NCBI RefSeq assembly: GCF_038595065.1
Contig: NZ_CP152003.1
Location: 2,274,001 to 2,338,000 of the forward strand
Length of the DNA: 64,000 nt
Origin: Sutcliffiella sp. FSL R7-0096
GTDB lineage: Bacteria; Bacillota; Bacilli; Bacillales; Bacillaceae_I
Reading direction: 5' to 3'
The notes under the pieces were generated by a model. The model was given only the letters and a program-made list of their open reading frames with translations. It was not told where the DNA came from and did not search any database. The translations under genes were made by a program, and so were the position numbers. Shown one piece after another: positions 26,810-36,900 of this stretch. Each line of letters starts with the position of its first letter. Position 1 is the first letter of the stretch.

Positions 26810-26839
26810 AAAGGATTCCATATAGATTGGAATCCTTTT
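26810..26839. terminator. Bidirectional terminator
   Basis: AAAGGATTCC and GGAATCCTTT pair around a 9-base loop, followed by T residues, between the convergent yneN and DUF1287 genes. Confidence 0.83.
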
Positions 26840-27533
26840 AATATTTCCATCGAAAATGACCTGTGATGGGAGAGGTGAAGGAGGTGAGTTTTATTTCAGA
26901 CGCAAATGGATATGTATTGTGAATGAGATACGGAATTCCATCTTTAGTACGTTTGTCCGATACTATTCCAACATGATCAAAATCACCACCAAGAAAGACT
27001 ACAATGTCGCCCGGCTGCCATTGTTCTAAATTTTCGATATCCCCCTTGATGATCTCTGTTGTCAATGGTTCTGCAAACCGTCCGAAAAAAACGGATTGAT
27101 TTGGTACACGCCTGAAATCAATGTTGGGATCTGGTGTGCCGCCAACTCTTGGATAAAGTTCAGTATTCTCCCTAATATCTTTATCTAAAAGATCTTTAAG
27201 GTTTATTCCTGCTCCCAACAGTCCACGCCACACTACATCTGTACATACCCCTTCAGTATCCGGCGGGTAACCCCCATCATAATACACACTTTTATATGGT
27301 GTTCGCTGTTCCACTTCTTTTCTTGCAGTGAAAACAATATCAAGGTGGTCTGGGATTCCGTTCTCGTTCTGATCCACTTTGGATATAGTGGCAGGAACCT
27401 CTAATTTTTTCGTGAAAGGCATAGGCACATTAACACCTAAATAGTCCAAGATTATCCCATCCCGAAAAAGTAATGATAAACAAATAACGAAGGTGATTAA
27501 TCCCAAAATCAATATCCCAGCTTTCCGTTTCAT
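26838..27533 (-). CDS. DUF1287 family protein, membrane-anchored
   Basis: A 231-residue protein with an N-terminal membrane anchor (residues 5-23) and a DUF1287 domain, a circularly related NlpC/P60-like cysteine peptidase fold. Visible are GVCTDVVWRGL (candidate nucleophile Cys) and DFDHVGIVSDK (candidate His). Enzymes of this fold often cut peptidoglycan peptides; activity of DUF1287 is not established. It lies 14 bases behind the DinB-family gene in the same direction. Confidence 0.82.
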   Translation of the reverse strand: MKRKAGILILGLITFVICLSLLFRDGIILDYLGVNVPMPFTKKLEVPATISKVDQNENGIPDHLDIVFTARKEVEQRTPYKSVYYDGGYPPDTEGVCTDVVWRGLLGAGINLKDLLDKDIRENTELYPRVGGTPDPNIDFRRVPNQSVFFGRFAEPLTTEIIKGDIENLEQWQPGDIVVFLGGDFDHVGIVSDKRTKDGIPYLIHNTYPFASEIKLTSFTSPITGHFRWKY

Positions 27534-27547
27534 TTTTTACCTCCAGG

Positions 27548-28036
27548 TCATATCGCTCGGTTTTTGATTTGCTTCATATGATGTTTATCGTGATCAACAA
27601 ACATTTTCAAAAAAGATTCAGGAGTGAATTTGCGCTTTTTTTTCCCTATCGTAAATCGTACTCCTTGGTTTAAGTTCTCCAGATTTCTTATTAATTCCTT
27701 CCTAGTGAGGACAAATTCCTTTATGAGAGCTTCCGTGTCATTGAAAATCATTATTGCCTGTATCGCTTTTTCATTATATTCATCATGATCAGGGAAGTCA
27801 GGCAAGACTCCACCTTCTTTCATTTCAGGTACCATCTTTTCCAACAAAAAAAGATCCCAATAATAAATGTGCCCGATGATTTCTTTTACCGACCATTTCC
27901 CTTTACATATTGGAGAGATTAATTCATCCTCGTCTTTTGATCTAAACGAACGAAAAAATTCCATATTGCTTTCATAAGCTTGATAAGTTGATGTAGATAA
28001 TATCAATAAGAAACCCTCACTTTTTAGAATATTCAC
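27548..28036 (-). CDS. DinB superfamily protein
   Basis: A 162-residue four-helix-bundle protein of the DinB/YfiT type. The metal-binding histidines are recognisable in KEIIGHIYYWDLF and FVDHDKHHMKQI. Family members act as metal-dependent thiol transferases or have unknown roles. The first 20 residues are hydrophobic and the start is not certain. It precedes the DUF1287 gene in an apparent two-gene operon. Confidence 0.82.
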   Translation of the reverse strand: MNILKSEGFLLILSTSTYQAYESNMEFFRSFRSKDEDELISPICKGKWSVKEIIGHIYYWDLFLLEKMVPEMKEGGVLPDFPDHDEYNEKAIQAIMIFNDTEALIKEFVLTRKELIRNLENLNQGVRFTIGKKKRKFTPESFLKMFVDHDKHHMKQIKNRAI

Positions 28037-28285
28037 ACCTTTAAATCTTAACGTAGATTTATGAAAGATACAAGAACGTATATTCGACCTTTGTGGCTAT
28101 ATATATCAGTTTTCAATTTTCAGAATATGGATATAAACATATTAAACAACCTTCTTAATACACTCCGTTTATCTGTCATCGGCAAATTTTTAATCAAATT
28201 CTAACTAATTCGTCAGAAAGTTATCATAATTTTAGAGTATTTTGGACATTAATACTATTACAATAACAAATAAGTAGGTGAGATG

Positions 28286-28420
28286 ATGAGAAGAATCCGT
28301 AAACGTTCTTTTGAAGAGCTTGTTTTGGAAAATAAGCAACTTCTTTTAAAAGATGAAGAAGCATTACGCAAAATCGAGGACCGCTTGGAAGAAAAGATGT
28401 TAAATAAAGCGGCAGAATAA
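28286..28420 (+). CDS. FbpB-like small basic protein
   Basis: A 44-residue basic helical protein (MRRIRKRSFEELVLENKQ, then a DRLEEK segment) with the pattern of the FbpB family of Fur-regulated small basic proteins, which in B. subtilis help a small RNA repress iron-rich enzymes. An alternative start ATG lies one codon earlier. The TTATCATAATTTT stretch near 28221 resembles half of a Fur box but is not convincing. It lies between the DinB gene and sspN. Confidence 0.7.
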   Translation: MRRIRKRSFEELVLENKQLLLKDEEALRKIEDRLEEKMLNKAAE

Positions 28421-28487
28421 CTTTCAAATATTTCTTGTTATGAATATCCCTCTATCTTGAGATATTAAAGGTAGGAGGGATGTTTTT

Positions 28488-28631
28488 ATGAGTAATCCAA
28501 AAGGAAGCAGAAAGCACTTTATGCCAAACCATATAGGAACTCAGCCACAGGAGGCTGGAGGCAATAAAGGCAAGCAGATGCAAGATACTTCAGGTAAACA
28601 CGCTCAAGTGATTCAAACAAAGGGTGAGTAA
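28488..28631 (+). CDS. sspN: Small acid-soluble spore protein N
   Basis: A 47-residue protein starting [20 protein letters not shown] and ending with the SspN-like tail [10 protein letters not shown]. Start ATG 28488 follows AGGAGGG. It lies directly upstream of tlp, the same gene pair as in B. subtilis, where both are made in the forespore. Confidence 0.9.
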   Translation: MSNPKGSRKHFMPNHIGTQPQEAGGNKGKQMQDTSGKHAQVIQTKGE

Positions 28632-28723
28632 TATATCCAACTATTTCAAGTGTTAATGTAGCGTCTGTTGCAAACAATACAACTTGTAGTAACTTTTCAT
28701 TCGATAAAGGGAGGCGTTTTGTT

Positions 28724-28966
28724 ATGGACCAAAACAAACAACATCGTGCAAACCCGGATGATCGCAGTGATAATGTAGAAAAACTACAAAGCATGGTGCA
28801 GAATACAATAGAGAATATTGAGGAAGCACATGATTCCATGCAATTTGCCAATGATGAGGAAAGAGCTCGCATTGAAGCAAAAAATCATCGTCGTGAAGAA
28901 AGCATTGCTGCTTTCAGGGCTGAAATCAAAGACGAAGCCAGCAGTCGCGAAAACGGTTATAAGTAA
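28724..28966 (+). CDS. tlp: Thioredoxin-like small acid-soluble spore protein Tlp
   Basis: An 80-residue highly charged helical spore protein. NPDDRSDNVEKLQSMVQNTI and the ending IKDEASSRENGYK match the Tlp family. Despite its name it has no CxxC redox site. It is downstream of sspN with a strong GGGAGG ribosome binding site and is followed by a terminator. Confidence 0.93.
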   Translation: MDQNKQHRANPDDRSDNVEKLQSMVQNTIENIEEAHDSMQFANDEERARIEAKNHRREESIAAFRAEIKDEASSRENGYK

Positions 28967-28977
28967 CATGCTACAAG

Positions 28978-29005
28978 GCGGGCATATATACTGTGCCCGC
29001 TTTTT
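28978..29005 (+). terminator. Intrinsic terminator after tlp
   Basis: GCGGGCA and TGCCCGC pair around a 9-base loop, then five T residues. Confidence 0.9.
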
Positions 29006-29087
29006 GCCAGGCTTTTTTATGTGGAAAAATATTCTTTTGTGTTATCATAATTAGACACATCCAAGTAAATGGGGGAGTAGAGTAAAA

Positions 29088-29513
29088 ATGCTAGTATCTA
29101 ATAAGGAAATAGAAGTGCGTTACGCAGAAACAGACCAGATGGGAGTAGTTTATCATGCAAACTATCTCGTTTGGATGGAGCTTGGACGAACACAGCTAAT
29201 AAAGGATTTGGGGTTTTCCTATGCTCAGATGGAACAGGATGGGGTCATTTCACCTGTCATCGATATAAATGTTACCTATAAAAAACCTCTTCGCTATGGG
29301 GAAGTGGCGACCATACATACATGGATTGAGAGCTATGATGGCTTCCGGGTTGTTTACGGCTATGAAATACGCACTCCAAATGAGGAGGTAGCGTTGTTGG
29401 GAAGTTCCTCACATGTATGCGTCAAGAAAGAAAACTTCAAACCGATCATCATTCGTAAAAAATATCCGGAGTGGCACACTGCATACGAAAATGCGAAAAA
29501 GCAAGGAGAATAA
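29088..29513 (+). CDS. yneP: Acyl-CoA thioesterase, YbgC/YneP type
   Basis: A 141-residue hotdog-fold thioesterase. The motif YAETDQMGVVYHANYLVWME carries the catalytic Asp typical of YbgC/4-hydroxybenzoyl-CoA thioesterase-like proteins. It follows GGGGGAG and forms an operon with yneQ (3-base gap), as in B. subtilis. The natural acyl-CoA is unknown. Confidence 0.92.
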   Translation: MLVSNKEIEVRYAETDQMGVVYHANYLVWMELGRTQLIKDLGFSYAQMEQDGVISPVIDINVTYKKPLRYGEVATIHTWIESYDGFRVVYGYEIRTPNEEVALLGSSSHVCVKKENFKPIIIRKKYPEWHTAYENAKKQGE

Positions 29514-29516
29514 ATC

Positions 29517-29819
29517 ATGGCGTTTGGGATCAATCGTGGGGAACTACAGGAATGGAAAGCAAAAGTGAAAAGCGGTGAAATGGCATTCATCACCCACTAT
29601 TGGATTCATCCTCGTTTTGATGGAATTACTACTGTGACGAAAGCTGGATGCTGTGATATTAGAAAACTGATTGAGTGGGGGAAGCAATATGGCTTGAAAG
29701 AGCAATGGATACATAAGAGGGAAGAGTATCCCCATTTCGATCTAATCGGCGAAACTCAGCTGGAGATTTTGAAAAAAGAAGGGCAATGGGAACAGATTCA
29801 TCGTTTTTTTGATACATAA
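29517..29819 (+). CDS. yneQ: Conserved protein YneQ
   Basis: A 100-residue soluble protein of unknown function occupying the yneQ place, three bases after yneP. It has no signal peptide or metal-binding cluster, although GCCDIRKL contains adjacent cysteines. Assignment is from position and size rather than from a recognised domain. Confidence 0.82.
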   Translation: MAFGINRGELQEWKAKVKSGEMAFITHYWIHPRFDGITTVTKAGCCDIRKLIEWGKQYGLKEQWIHKREEYPHFDLIGETQLEILKKEGQWEQIHRFFDT

Positions 29820-29820
29820 A

Positions 29821-29858
29821 GAAAGAATCAGGGGTTATGCCCCTGATTCTTTCTTTTT
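29821..29858. terminator. Bidirectional terminator
   Basis: A perfect 14-base stem (GAAAGAATCAGGGG and complement) around TTATG, followed by T residues, between convergent yneQ and yneR. Confidence 0.93.
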
Positions 29859-29863
29859 TGTCT

Positions 29864-30151
29864 TTATTCATAATCAAATTTTGGTTCGTTTAATTCTTCG
29901 TCAAATTTGATATGGAGATCATGCCCGTCAAAATACCATGCTTCTTTTTCTTCCACAAAGAATGTAATGCCGTCTTTTACTATGGTAGCAGCCGGCTGGT
30001 CGGGATCTTCTTTTACAATGCCCAATGAAAATCCTTTCTGGACCGTACTGCAGCCACCATAACGGACGTGGAAACGAATGTTATCCCCTTTTTCTAAATG
30101 CAATTCTTCTTTATACCATTCCAATGCTTTATCTGACATGGAAATATTCAT
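29864..30151 (-). CDS. yneR: HesB/IscA-like protein YneR
   Basis: A 95-residue protein of the HesB/IscA-like fold with FHVRYGGCSTVQKGFSLGI, which keeps one conserved cysteine region but lacks the full C-terminal C-x-C pair of IscA. So iron-sulfur carrier function is not assured. ATG 30151 follows AAAAAGGAG; the longer upstream frame is not supported. In B. subtilis yneR directly precedes plsY (yneS); here 13.6 kb separates them. Confidence 0.88.
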   Translation of the reverse strand: MNISMSDKALEWYKEELHLEKGDNIRFHVRYGGCSTVQKGFSLGIVKEDPDQPAATIVKDGITFFVEEKEAWYFDGHDLHIKFDEELNEPKFDYE

Positions 30152-30384
30152 AATAGCAACTCCTTTTTGTCTCATAGATTGTATTACGTTACCTTGAAAA
30201 AGGAATGATGCTTCCGTTTGAACGCAATATGTATATACAACCTTTATTATAACTGAATTCCACAAGTGCAACCAAATAAAACCACTTAGAGAAAATGCAA
30301 TGGATTTACCTTCTACTATATGTTTTATCAAATAGAAGGATTCCATTCTGCAACTGTTTGGAAACAGATTGCTCAAAAAATCAA

Positions 30385-30418
30385 GAAAAAAGCATCGGTC
30401 CATTTTGGTGGCCGATGC
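30385..30418 (-). terminator. Intrinsic terminator of the CapA-family gene
   Basis: On the minus strand GCATCGG and CCGATGC pair with further pairing in the loop, followed by six T residues. Confidence 0.87.
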
Positions 30419-30425
30419 TGGTTAT

Positions 30426-31616
30426 TCAATTATTTATTTCATCTTCCTTTAACCATTGATACATATGATCCAACATTTCTTTGTTTTTGGCTTCTGCCTG
30501 TGAATAACCGAATGAAGCGGCATCCTTCAATGGGACCACATGGTATCTGGTTGGATCCACTTGCGAAACATATGTGGGGATAAAATCATCTACTTTAATG
30601 TCAATTTTCTTTTCCTTACCATCCACAAATTTCTCTACATGAAGTTGCAAGATCCCTCCGATATCTTTATAATCATCCTTTTGTCCAGACAGGAAATTCC
30701 CCAGTGAGTAGACAACAAACATCTTCTTGCCATCCGGTCTTTCGATGAATTTCATCGGCTGTAGTACATGGGGGTGGTGGCCGATAACGATGTCTACACC
30801 AATTTCTGCAAGGAAATCTGCCAGTTCTTCCTGTTCTGAGTTAGGGAAAAGAATATACTCTACTCCCCAGTGCATGGCAACCACCACGACATCAGAATTT
30901 TGTTTGGCTTCCTCAACGTCCCTTTTTATCGCCTCACGATCGATCAGGTTTACAAAGAACTCCTTCCCTTCCGGAATTGGAATTCCGTTCGTACCATATG
31001 TATAGGACAAGAAAGAGAATTCAATGCCATTTTTGGAAATGGTCCGTAATCTTGCTTTATCCTCATTACTCTTATAACCACCGACATATTCCATTCCGAT
31101 TGTTTCGTAATGGTTGATTGCGTTCATAATCGCCTTTTCCCCACGATCTAATGTATGATTGTTGGCGATACTGACGATATCTACACCTGCTTCCTGCAGG
31201 GCATCTGCTACTTCGAAGGGACTGTTGAAGCTTGGATAATTGGATAACCCAATTTCTGTTCCCCCGATGATGGTCTCTTGATTGGCGATGGAAATATCGG
31301 TTTCTTGCAGGTGGGACTTAACACGTTCCAGCATCGGATTGAAGTTGTATGAATTTTCTCCAGTTTTTGCTGCATTATAGACGGTACTATGAATGAGGAG
31401 GTCCCCTACCGCAGAGATAGTCGCTTCTGTTCGAAAAGCTTTTTCCGTTTTTATGAGTTCTTTCGACTTATGTTGTTTGATGTCGGTTGCTGTGAATTCC
31501 TTTTGGTCCTCACCTGTCATAAAACCTTCGTAATGCTTGAAAGTAAGTAGCGAAAAAAATAGAGCCAAACCTAATATAATGATGATTGGTAATAAATATT
31601 TTGATTTTGAGTTCAT
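30426..31616 (-). CDS. CapA family protein (PgsA-like metallophosphatase fold)
   Basis: A 396-residue protein with an N-terminal membrane anchor (residues 7-25) and an extracytoplasmic CapA domain. Motifs GDLLIHSTVY, ANQETIIGG, SIANNHTLDRG, VVAMHWGVEY and GHHPHVLQP follow the calcineurin-like metal-binding pattern. CapA/PgsA proteins take part in poly-gamma-glutamate export, but isolated copies without capB/capC, as here, have uncertain roles. Confidence 0.9.
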   Translation of the reverse strand: MNSKSKYLLPIIIILGLALFFSLLTFKHYEGFMTGEDQKEFTATDIKQHKSKELIKTEKAFRTEATISAVGDLLIHSTVYNAAKTGENSYNFNPMLERVKSHLQETDISIANQETIIGGTEIGLSNYPSFNSPFEVADALQEAGVDIVSIANNHTLDRGEKAIMNAINHYETIGMEYVGGYKSNEDKARLRTISKNGIEFSFLSYTYGTNGIPIPEGKEFFVNLIDREAIKRDVEEAKQNSDVVVVAMHWGVEYILFPNSEQEELADFLAEIGVDIVIGHHPHVLQPMKFIERPDGKKMFVVYSLGNFLSGQKDDYKDIGGILQLHVEKFVDGKEKKIDIKVDDFIPTYVSQVDPTRYHVVPLKDAASFGYSQAEAKNKEMLDHMYQWLKEDEINN

Positions 31617-31722
31617 GATAATAGACCCCTTATTTATATTTTTACTCTTCCAACATAATACATAATTTTTGCATTTTTCATCGAATTATGTCGAATGCAC
31701 AAAAAATAAAGGATTTTTTGTT

Positions 31723-31751
31723 TTGACTCTCGAAATAGTAGGTGATATAGA
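31723..31751 (+). promoter_or_regulatory. Promoter of the S9 peptidase gene
   Basis: -35 TTGACT (31723-31728), 17 bases, -10 TATAGA (31746-31751), about 20 bases before the start codon, leaving a short leader with GAGGGGG. Confidence 0.65.
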
Positions 31752-31772
31752 TTATGAAGAGGGGGAACCAAC

Positions 31773-33551
31773 TTGCTAACTTTTAAAAAACCTGAAGTGG
31801 AACAATTTTTCAAAGTGTTTAATATTGAAGATTTCGCCTTGAGCCCTGATGAAACACAATTAGTTTATAGCACAAATCTGACTGGATTCTATAATGTCTG
31901 GGCAATGGACCTTCCAAATCAATATCCTTATCCGCTTACGTTCAATAATCAGAGCTGCCATGGACTGAAATACGATCCAAATGGAACATACATATTGGCA
32001 AGTTTTGACCAGGACGGCAACGAGCTTACCCAGTTCTATGCACTTCCTACCCGTGGAGGGGAATTACAGGATGTGAGGGTGGAAGAGGACCATCGCCATA
32101 TGTTTCCCAAATTCTCTAAGGATGGAAAGAGGATCTATTATACAAGTTCAAAGGGCAATAAAACGTACTTGAACTGCTATTGCTATGACCTTGAGACAAA
32201 GGAAGAGCGCCTGTTGGTAGAGGGAGAGGACGCATCCACCTACTTGATTGATGTATCTGGAGATGAGGAGAGTTTCATCACCCTTAAACAGTTTGCCAAT
32301 ACACATACATTGGCGTATTTGTTACATAATGGGGAAACTATTCGATTGACTCCTGAAACAGAGAAGCAACACACCGTTGACAGTGCACTTTTTACCGATT
32401 CCACTTCCATTTACCTTGTAACTGATTATGGGGAAGACAACGGTTATCTAGCGCACTTTGACGTGGCGACAAAAAAGTTTACCAAGGTTTCCGATAATGA
32501 TATGCATCTGGGTAACATATATCTAGACAAAAAAGGATATCAACTGTATCTCGTTTCATCTAAAGGAGTGGAGGATAAGCTTTATACTTTTTGCCTTGAG
32601 AAAAAAGAGTGGAACGAAGTGAATATTCCAGTTTCCATTATTGATAAAATAGTGATTGGGAAAAGTGGAGGCGTCTATCTATTGGGGAAAACAGCTTCCA
32701 AGCCTGCCAATATTTATAAGCTGGAAGGAGACAGCTGGGTGGCTTTAACCAATAACCGCGTACCGGCTGTAGGGGATGAGGATCTATCTGAGCCGGAGAT
32801 CCTAAGCTACCCCTCATTTGATGGTCTGGAAATAGAAGCATTATTCTTCAAGGCGAAAGAAGAAGTTTCAAACGGTCATGTGGTGCTTTGGCCACACGGT
32901 GGACCTCAAGCATCGGAACGCAAATTTTTCCGCTCTTATTTCCAATTTCTTATAAATAGGGGGTATAGCATATTTGCCCCTAACTTCCGCGGTTCCTCCA
33001 ACTACGGATTAGCTTATATGAAGATGGTGGAAGGAGATTGGGGTCACGGGCCAAGACTCGATAATATTCACGGTCTTGAATGGCTGATCGAAAAAGGATA
33101 TGCAGATAGAGATAAGATTTTCCTTATGGGAGGAAGCTATGGCGGATACATGGCCTTGCTACTTCATGGTCGTCATCCCGAATATTTTAAGGCGGTCATT
33201 GATATCTTCGGAGTGAGCAACTTGTTTTCCTTTATTGATTCTGTACCAGATCACTGGAAACCAGTGATGAAGCAATGGGTGGGAGATCCAGTGGAAGATA
33301 AAGAAAGACTGACAATAGACTCACCTATTACCTACCTTGACACAATGACAAAGCCGATGCTGATCATCCAAGGTGCCAATGATCCACGTGTGGTTAAACA
33401 GGAATCCGATCAAATTGTGGAAGCACTTCATGCAAAAGGGAGAGAAGTGGAGTATCTAGTCCTAGATGATGAAGGTCACGGCTTCTCTAAAAAAGAAAAT
33501 GAAATAAAAGTATTTAGCGCGATATTGAATTTCCTTGAGAAGCATGTGTAG
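31773..33551 (+). CDS. S9 family serine peptidase (prolyl oligopeptidase type)
   Basis: A 592-residue cytosolic peptidase. The first 340 residues look like a beta-propeller with WD-like repeats (FSKDGKRIYYTS). The C-terminal alpha/beta hydrolase domain has the nucleophile elbow GGSYGGYM, the Asp in GANDPRV and the His in DEGHGFS. It starts with TTG 31773 after GAGGGGG. The enzymes clip short peptides, often after proline or as acylaminoacyl peptidases; specificity is unknown. Confidence 0.92.
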   Translation: MLTFKKPEVEQFFKVFNIEDFALSPDETQLVYSTNLTGFYNVWAMDLPNQYPYPLTFNNQSCHGLKYDPNGTYILASFDQDGNELTQFYALPTRGGELQDVRVEEDHRHMFPKFSKDGKRIYYTSSKGNKTYLNCYCYDLETKEERLLVEGEDASTYLIDVSGDEESFITLKQFANTHTLAYLLHNGETIRLTPETEKQHTVDSALFTDSTSIYLVTDYGEDNGYLAHFDVATKKFTKVSDNDMHLGNIYLDKKGYQLYLVSSKGVEDKLYTFCLEKKEWNEVNIPVSIIDKIVIGKSGGVYLLGKTASKPANIYKLEGDSWVALTNNRVPAVGDEDLSEPEILSYPSFDGLEIEALFFKAKEEVSNGHVVLWPHGGPQASERKFFRSYFQFLINRGYSIFAPNFRGSSNYGLAYMKMVEGDWGHGPRLDNIHGLEWLIEKGYADRDKIFLMGGSYGGYMALLLHGRHPEYFKAVIDIFGVSNLFSFIDSVPDHWKPVMKQWVGDPVEDKERLTIDSPITYLDTMTKPMLIIQGANDPRVVKQESDQIVEALHAKGREVEYLVLDDEGHGFSKKENEIKVFSAILNFLEKHV

Positions 33552-33565
33552 GAGTTAATGAGATG

Positions 33566-33596
33566 GAGTCAGACTTTAATGGTCTGGCTCTTTTTT
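33566..33596 (+). terminator. Intrinsic terminator
   Basis: GAGTCAGAC and GTCTGGCTC pair (one G-T) around a 7-base loop, then six T residues. Confidence 0.9.
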
Positions 33597-33633
33597 AGTT
33601 GTTTTCTAATACATTTTTTGATAATGCCCATAA

Positions 33634-33772
33634 AGTTTGATCGTTCCTTTTCACTGCAGTCACTCGCTTTCTGAGGAGCGTGTGCTTGAGCCTCCACACA
33701 ACGCTCGGAGGTCTCAATCTACCGCTACCTCCCGCCGGAGTCGACTGCTTTCCGCTCAAATCCACTCGCTTG
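33634..33772. repeat. GC-rich dispersed repeat, copy A
   Basis: A segment rich in short inverted repeats, with the shared blocks CTCGCTTTC, GCTTGAGCCTCC, GGTCTCAATCTACCGCTACC and CTCCCGCCGGAGTC. The same blocks occur at 45037-45163 and, more diverged, at 63853-63980. It lies between the S9 peptidase and the RND exporter genes. Confidence 0.8.
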
Positions 33773-33971
33773 TATTTATTTTTTTAAAATGCTACAGACT
33801 TTGAAACAACCTTTTTTGATAAAGGTTAACATACCCTGCAGTCCTAGACTTCTCTACGCCTCAAGAAGTATTTTCCAAAATTCTCTTTTTATTTGCTTCC
33901 TAAGCGCATATAATCAATTTTGTGAGTTGGAAATTAATTCTTATTTTTCTAAATTGAGGGGAGAACATACG

Positions 33972-36900
33972 ATGTCGATGATGGAATTTATACTTAAGAG
34001 AAAAATTGCAGTTGGACTATTGGTTGTATTTGTATTTATGATCGGTCTCTATTCACTGAACAAATTAGATCAGGAATTGCTGCCTCCGATTTCTTTTGAT
34101 ATGACGATTGTGCAGGTCGATGCTGGTGAGATGCCCGTATTGGATGTAGAAGATAAAATCACAAAACCGATAGAACAGATTTTGAGCGGTTTAGATGGTG
34201 TGGACTCACACTCTTCCGCTTCCTATACTGGAAAGTCATCCATTACCGTGATGATAGAAGAGGGAAGAGGGGATGAAGTACATAAGAATATTGAGGCGGC
34301 AGTTGCTCCACTATCAACCCAGCTTCCTGGAATTCAATATATTAATAGCTTCCAAATGACAACAAGTCAAGAATACGAGTTTTACATGGATATTTCAAAT
34401 GGCAACATGGAGGAGATAACTGCTTTTGCCAAAAATGTGGTGGAGCCTAGGCTTGAGGCATTGCCAGAAGTAAGAGATGTAAAGTTTGATGGGTTGGAAG
34501 AGAATGAGGTTATCATACAATTTAAAAATGACGAGCTGACTGAATCTGGAGTGGACTCCCAGCAAATCATCCAAACTATCCAACAATCCAACCTAATAAC
34601 TTCCTTTGGGGAATTGACAGAAGAAGCGAACGGGCCAATCTTAAGGTGGAATACTTCTTTAGTGAATGTAGAGGATATGGAAAAAATCCTTATTCCTACG
34701 ATTTCTGGTGTAAAAGAATTGGGAGAACTTGCTGATATAAAATTACAGGTTCGTGATATGGCCTCTGGTGTTTGGAAGGATGGAAGCCAGGATGTGATAC
34801 TGGTCCAAATCGGCCGGGTCTCAGATATTACTCAAATTGAAATGGCTGAGGCAGTCCGTGCGGAAGTGGAGATAATAAGGCAAGAAGGACTTGTTGAAGG
34901 CTTTGCTTTTGAAGAGATAGTCACTCAAGCCGACTATGTTAGTGAAGCGGTGGATGGAGTATCCAGTAACATTCTGATTGGGGGATTATTAGCCATCATA
35001 GTGTTGTTCTTGTTCCTTCGAAATGTAAGAGCAACCATCATTATCGGAATCTCCATCCCTTTATCGATTTTACTTGCTTTTGCAAGCATGTGGGTACTGG
35101 GTTATAGCATTAATATGTTGAGTTTGATCGCATTAGGGCTTGGAATCGGCATGATGGTGGATGCTTCCATAGTTATCTTAGAGTCTATCTATCGTAAAAA
35201 GGAACAAGGACTGAAGAGTCGTGAAGCCGTTTTGGTTGGGGTAAAGGAAGTGGCATCGGCGGTATTCGCCTCGATGTTGACCACCATTGTCGTGTTTTTG
35301 CCAATCGGTTTGTTAGGTGGAGAAGCAGGGAAGTTCATGATCATATTATCCGTGGTGGTCATTGTCACATTGGTAAGTTCCGTGGTCGTTTCCTTTGCGT
35401 TGATCCCATCCCTTTCAGAGAATTTTTTAAAGTTGACAACAAGACAGAAACAAAAAAGAGAAAGCAGAATCATACAATCCTATGGTGGCTTTATACAGTG
35501 GCTGACCAGGAGAAAACGTAGGCGTTACGGTGTTATTTTCCTGTTCATCCTTATGTTTGTCGGATCACTGGCTTTAGTGACAAAGGTTCCGATGACCATC
35601 ATGCCTGACATGTATAATCGCTACTCAGAAATAATGGTGTCCTTGGATAAAGGAGTAACTCCTGAACAGAAAAATGAGATTGCAGAGGCGATTAATTCCA
35701 AGCTGGAGGATATACCTGATGTGAGGGAAGGCTTTGTTCTGGATCAAATCGAATTTATGTTCTTGCTAATCAATATGACCCCTGAAGAAGAAGCGACGCT
35801 AGAGCAAAAGGAAGTAAATGAGCGCATACTCGCAGGGTTGCTTGAGTTGAAAGAAGAATATCCTATTGTGGATGTCGCTTCCGTCATGAGCGCAGGAGCA
35901 AGTTATCCAGTTCAGATTGAAATAAGCGGAGAGGATCTCGATGGGTTGACTTCTCTTTCTGCTGAGATGGTGAGTGAGTTGAGAGAAATTGAAGGTATCA
36001 TTGGAACTACCACTTCTCTTGGAGCCATGATAGATGAAGAGCAGATCGTTTTGGATGAAAAGAGCATGAGGGAGGACGGGATTACTCCGTTACAGATTTT
36101 AGGAGAATTGAACAGTCTTACTTCTTCCATTCCAATTGGTGCTTTGCAGGATGAAGCCGGAACACCAATCGTGATTGCACCTAATGAAGTATTTAATAAG
36201 AAGTCTGATTTACTGGACATGGAAATTTCCACTCTAGACGGTGCGAAAAAGCTATCCAATTATATAAGCTTTGAGCAGGTGAAAGTACCAGCGCAAATCG
36301 ACCATAAAGATGGAGAGCGGGTTGTTAAGGTACTTGCCAATATCGAAAATCGTGATCTTGGCTCGGTCAACAGGGACGTGCAGGAAGTGATTGACTCATT
36401 TGAAACACCAGTTGGGTATACTGTCTCGGTTGGCGGCAGTCTTGAGACGCAACAAGAGGCCATACAGGATATGCTTGTCATTTTGGCGATTGCCATTTTC
36501 CTGGTGTATGTCGTAATGGCAGTACAGTTCAATCACTTGCTGCATCCGGTAATTGTCATGACCATCATCCCGATGACCTTTACAGGTGTGATTTTAGGAT
36601 TACTGTTGACGCAACGAGAACTAAGTATCATGTCTGGAATGGGTGTCATCATGTTGATTGGGATTGTACTTAATAATGCCATCCTTCTTATTGACCGAGC
36701 CAAGCAGTTGAGAGCGGATGATTATGGGGTTGGGGAAGCAATAGTGGAAGCAGGTATGAACCGTATCCGGCCAATCTTCATGACAACGTTGACTACTGTT
36801 GGAGGGATGCTGCCTCTTGCCATTTCTACAGGTGCAGCGAGTAACTATCAGGCACCTTTGGCCACAGTGGTCATAGCTGGATTATTGTTTTCAACTTTGA

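Noticed and set aside
28216-28232. Fur box upstream of the FbpB-like gene
   Set aside because: Only about half of the inverted repeat fits the consensus, so I did not list it as a site.
33789-33971. N-terminal extension of the RND protein
   Set aside because: It runs through noncoding sequence behind the repeat element; ATG 33972 has a good ribosome site and the normal N-terminal helix.
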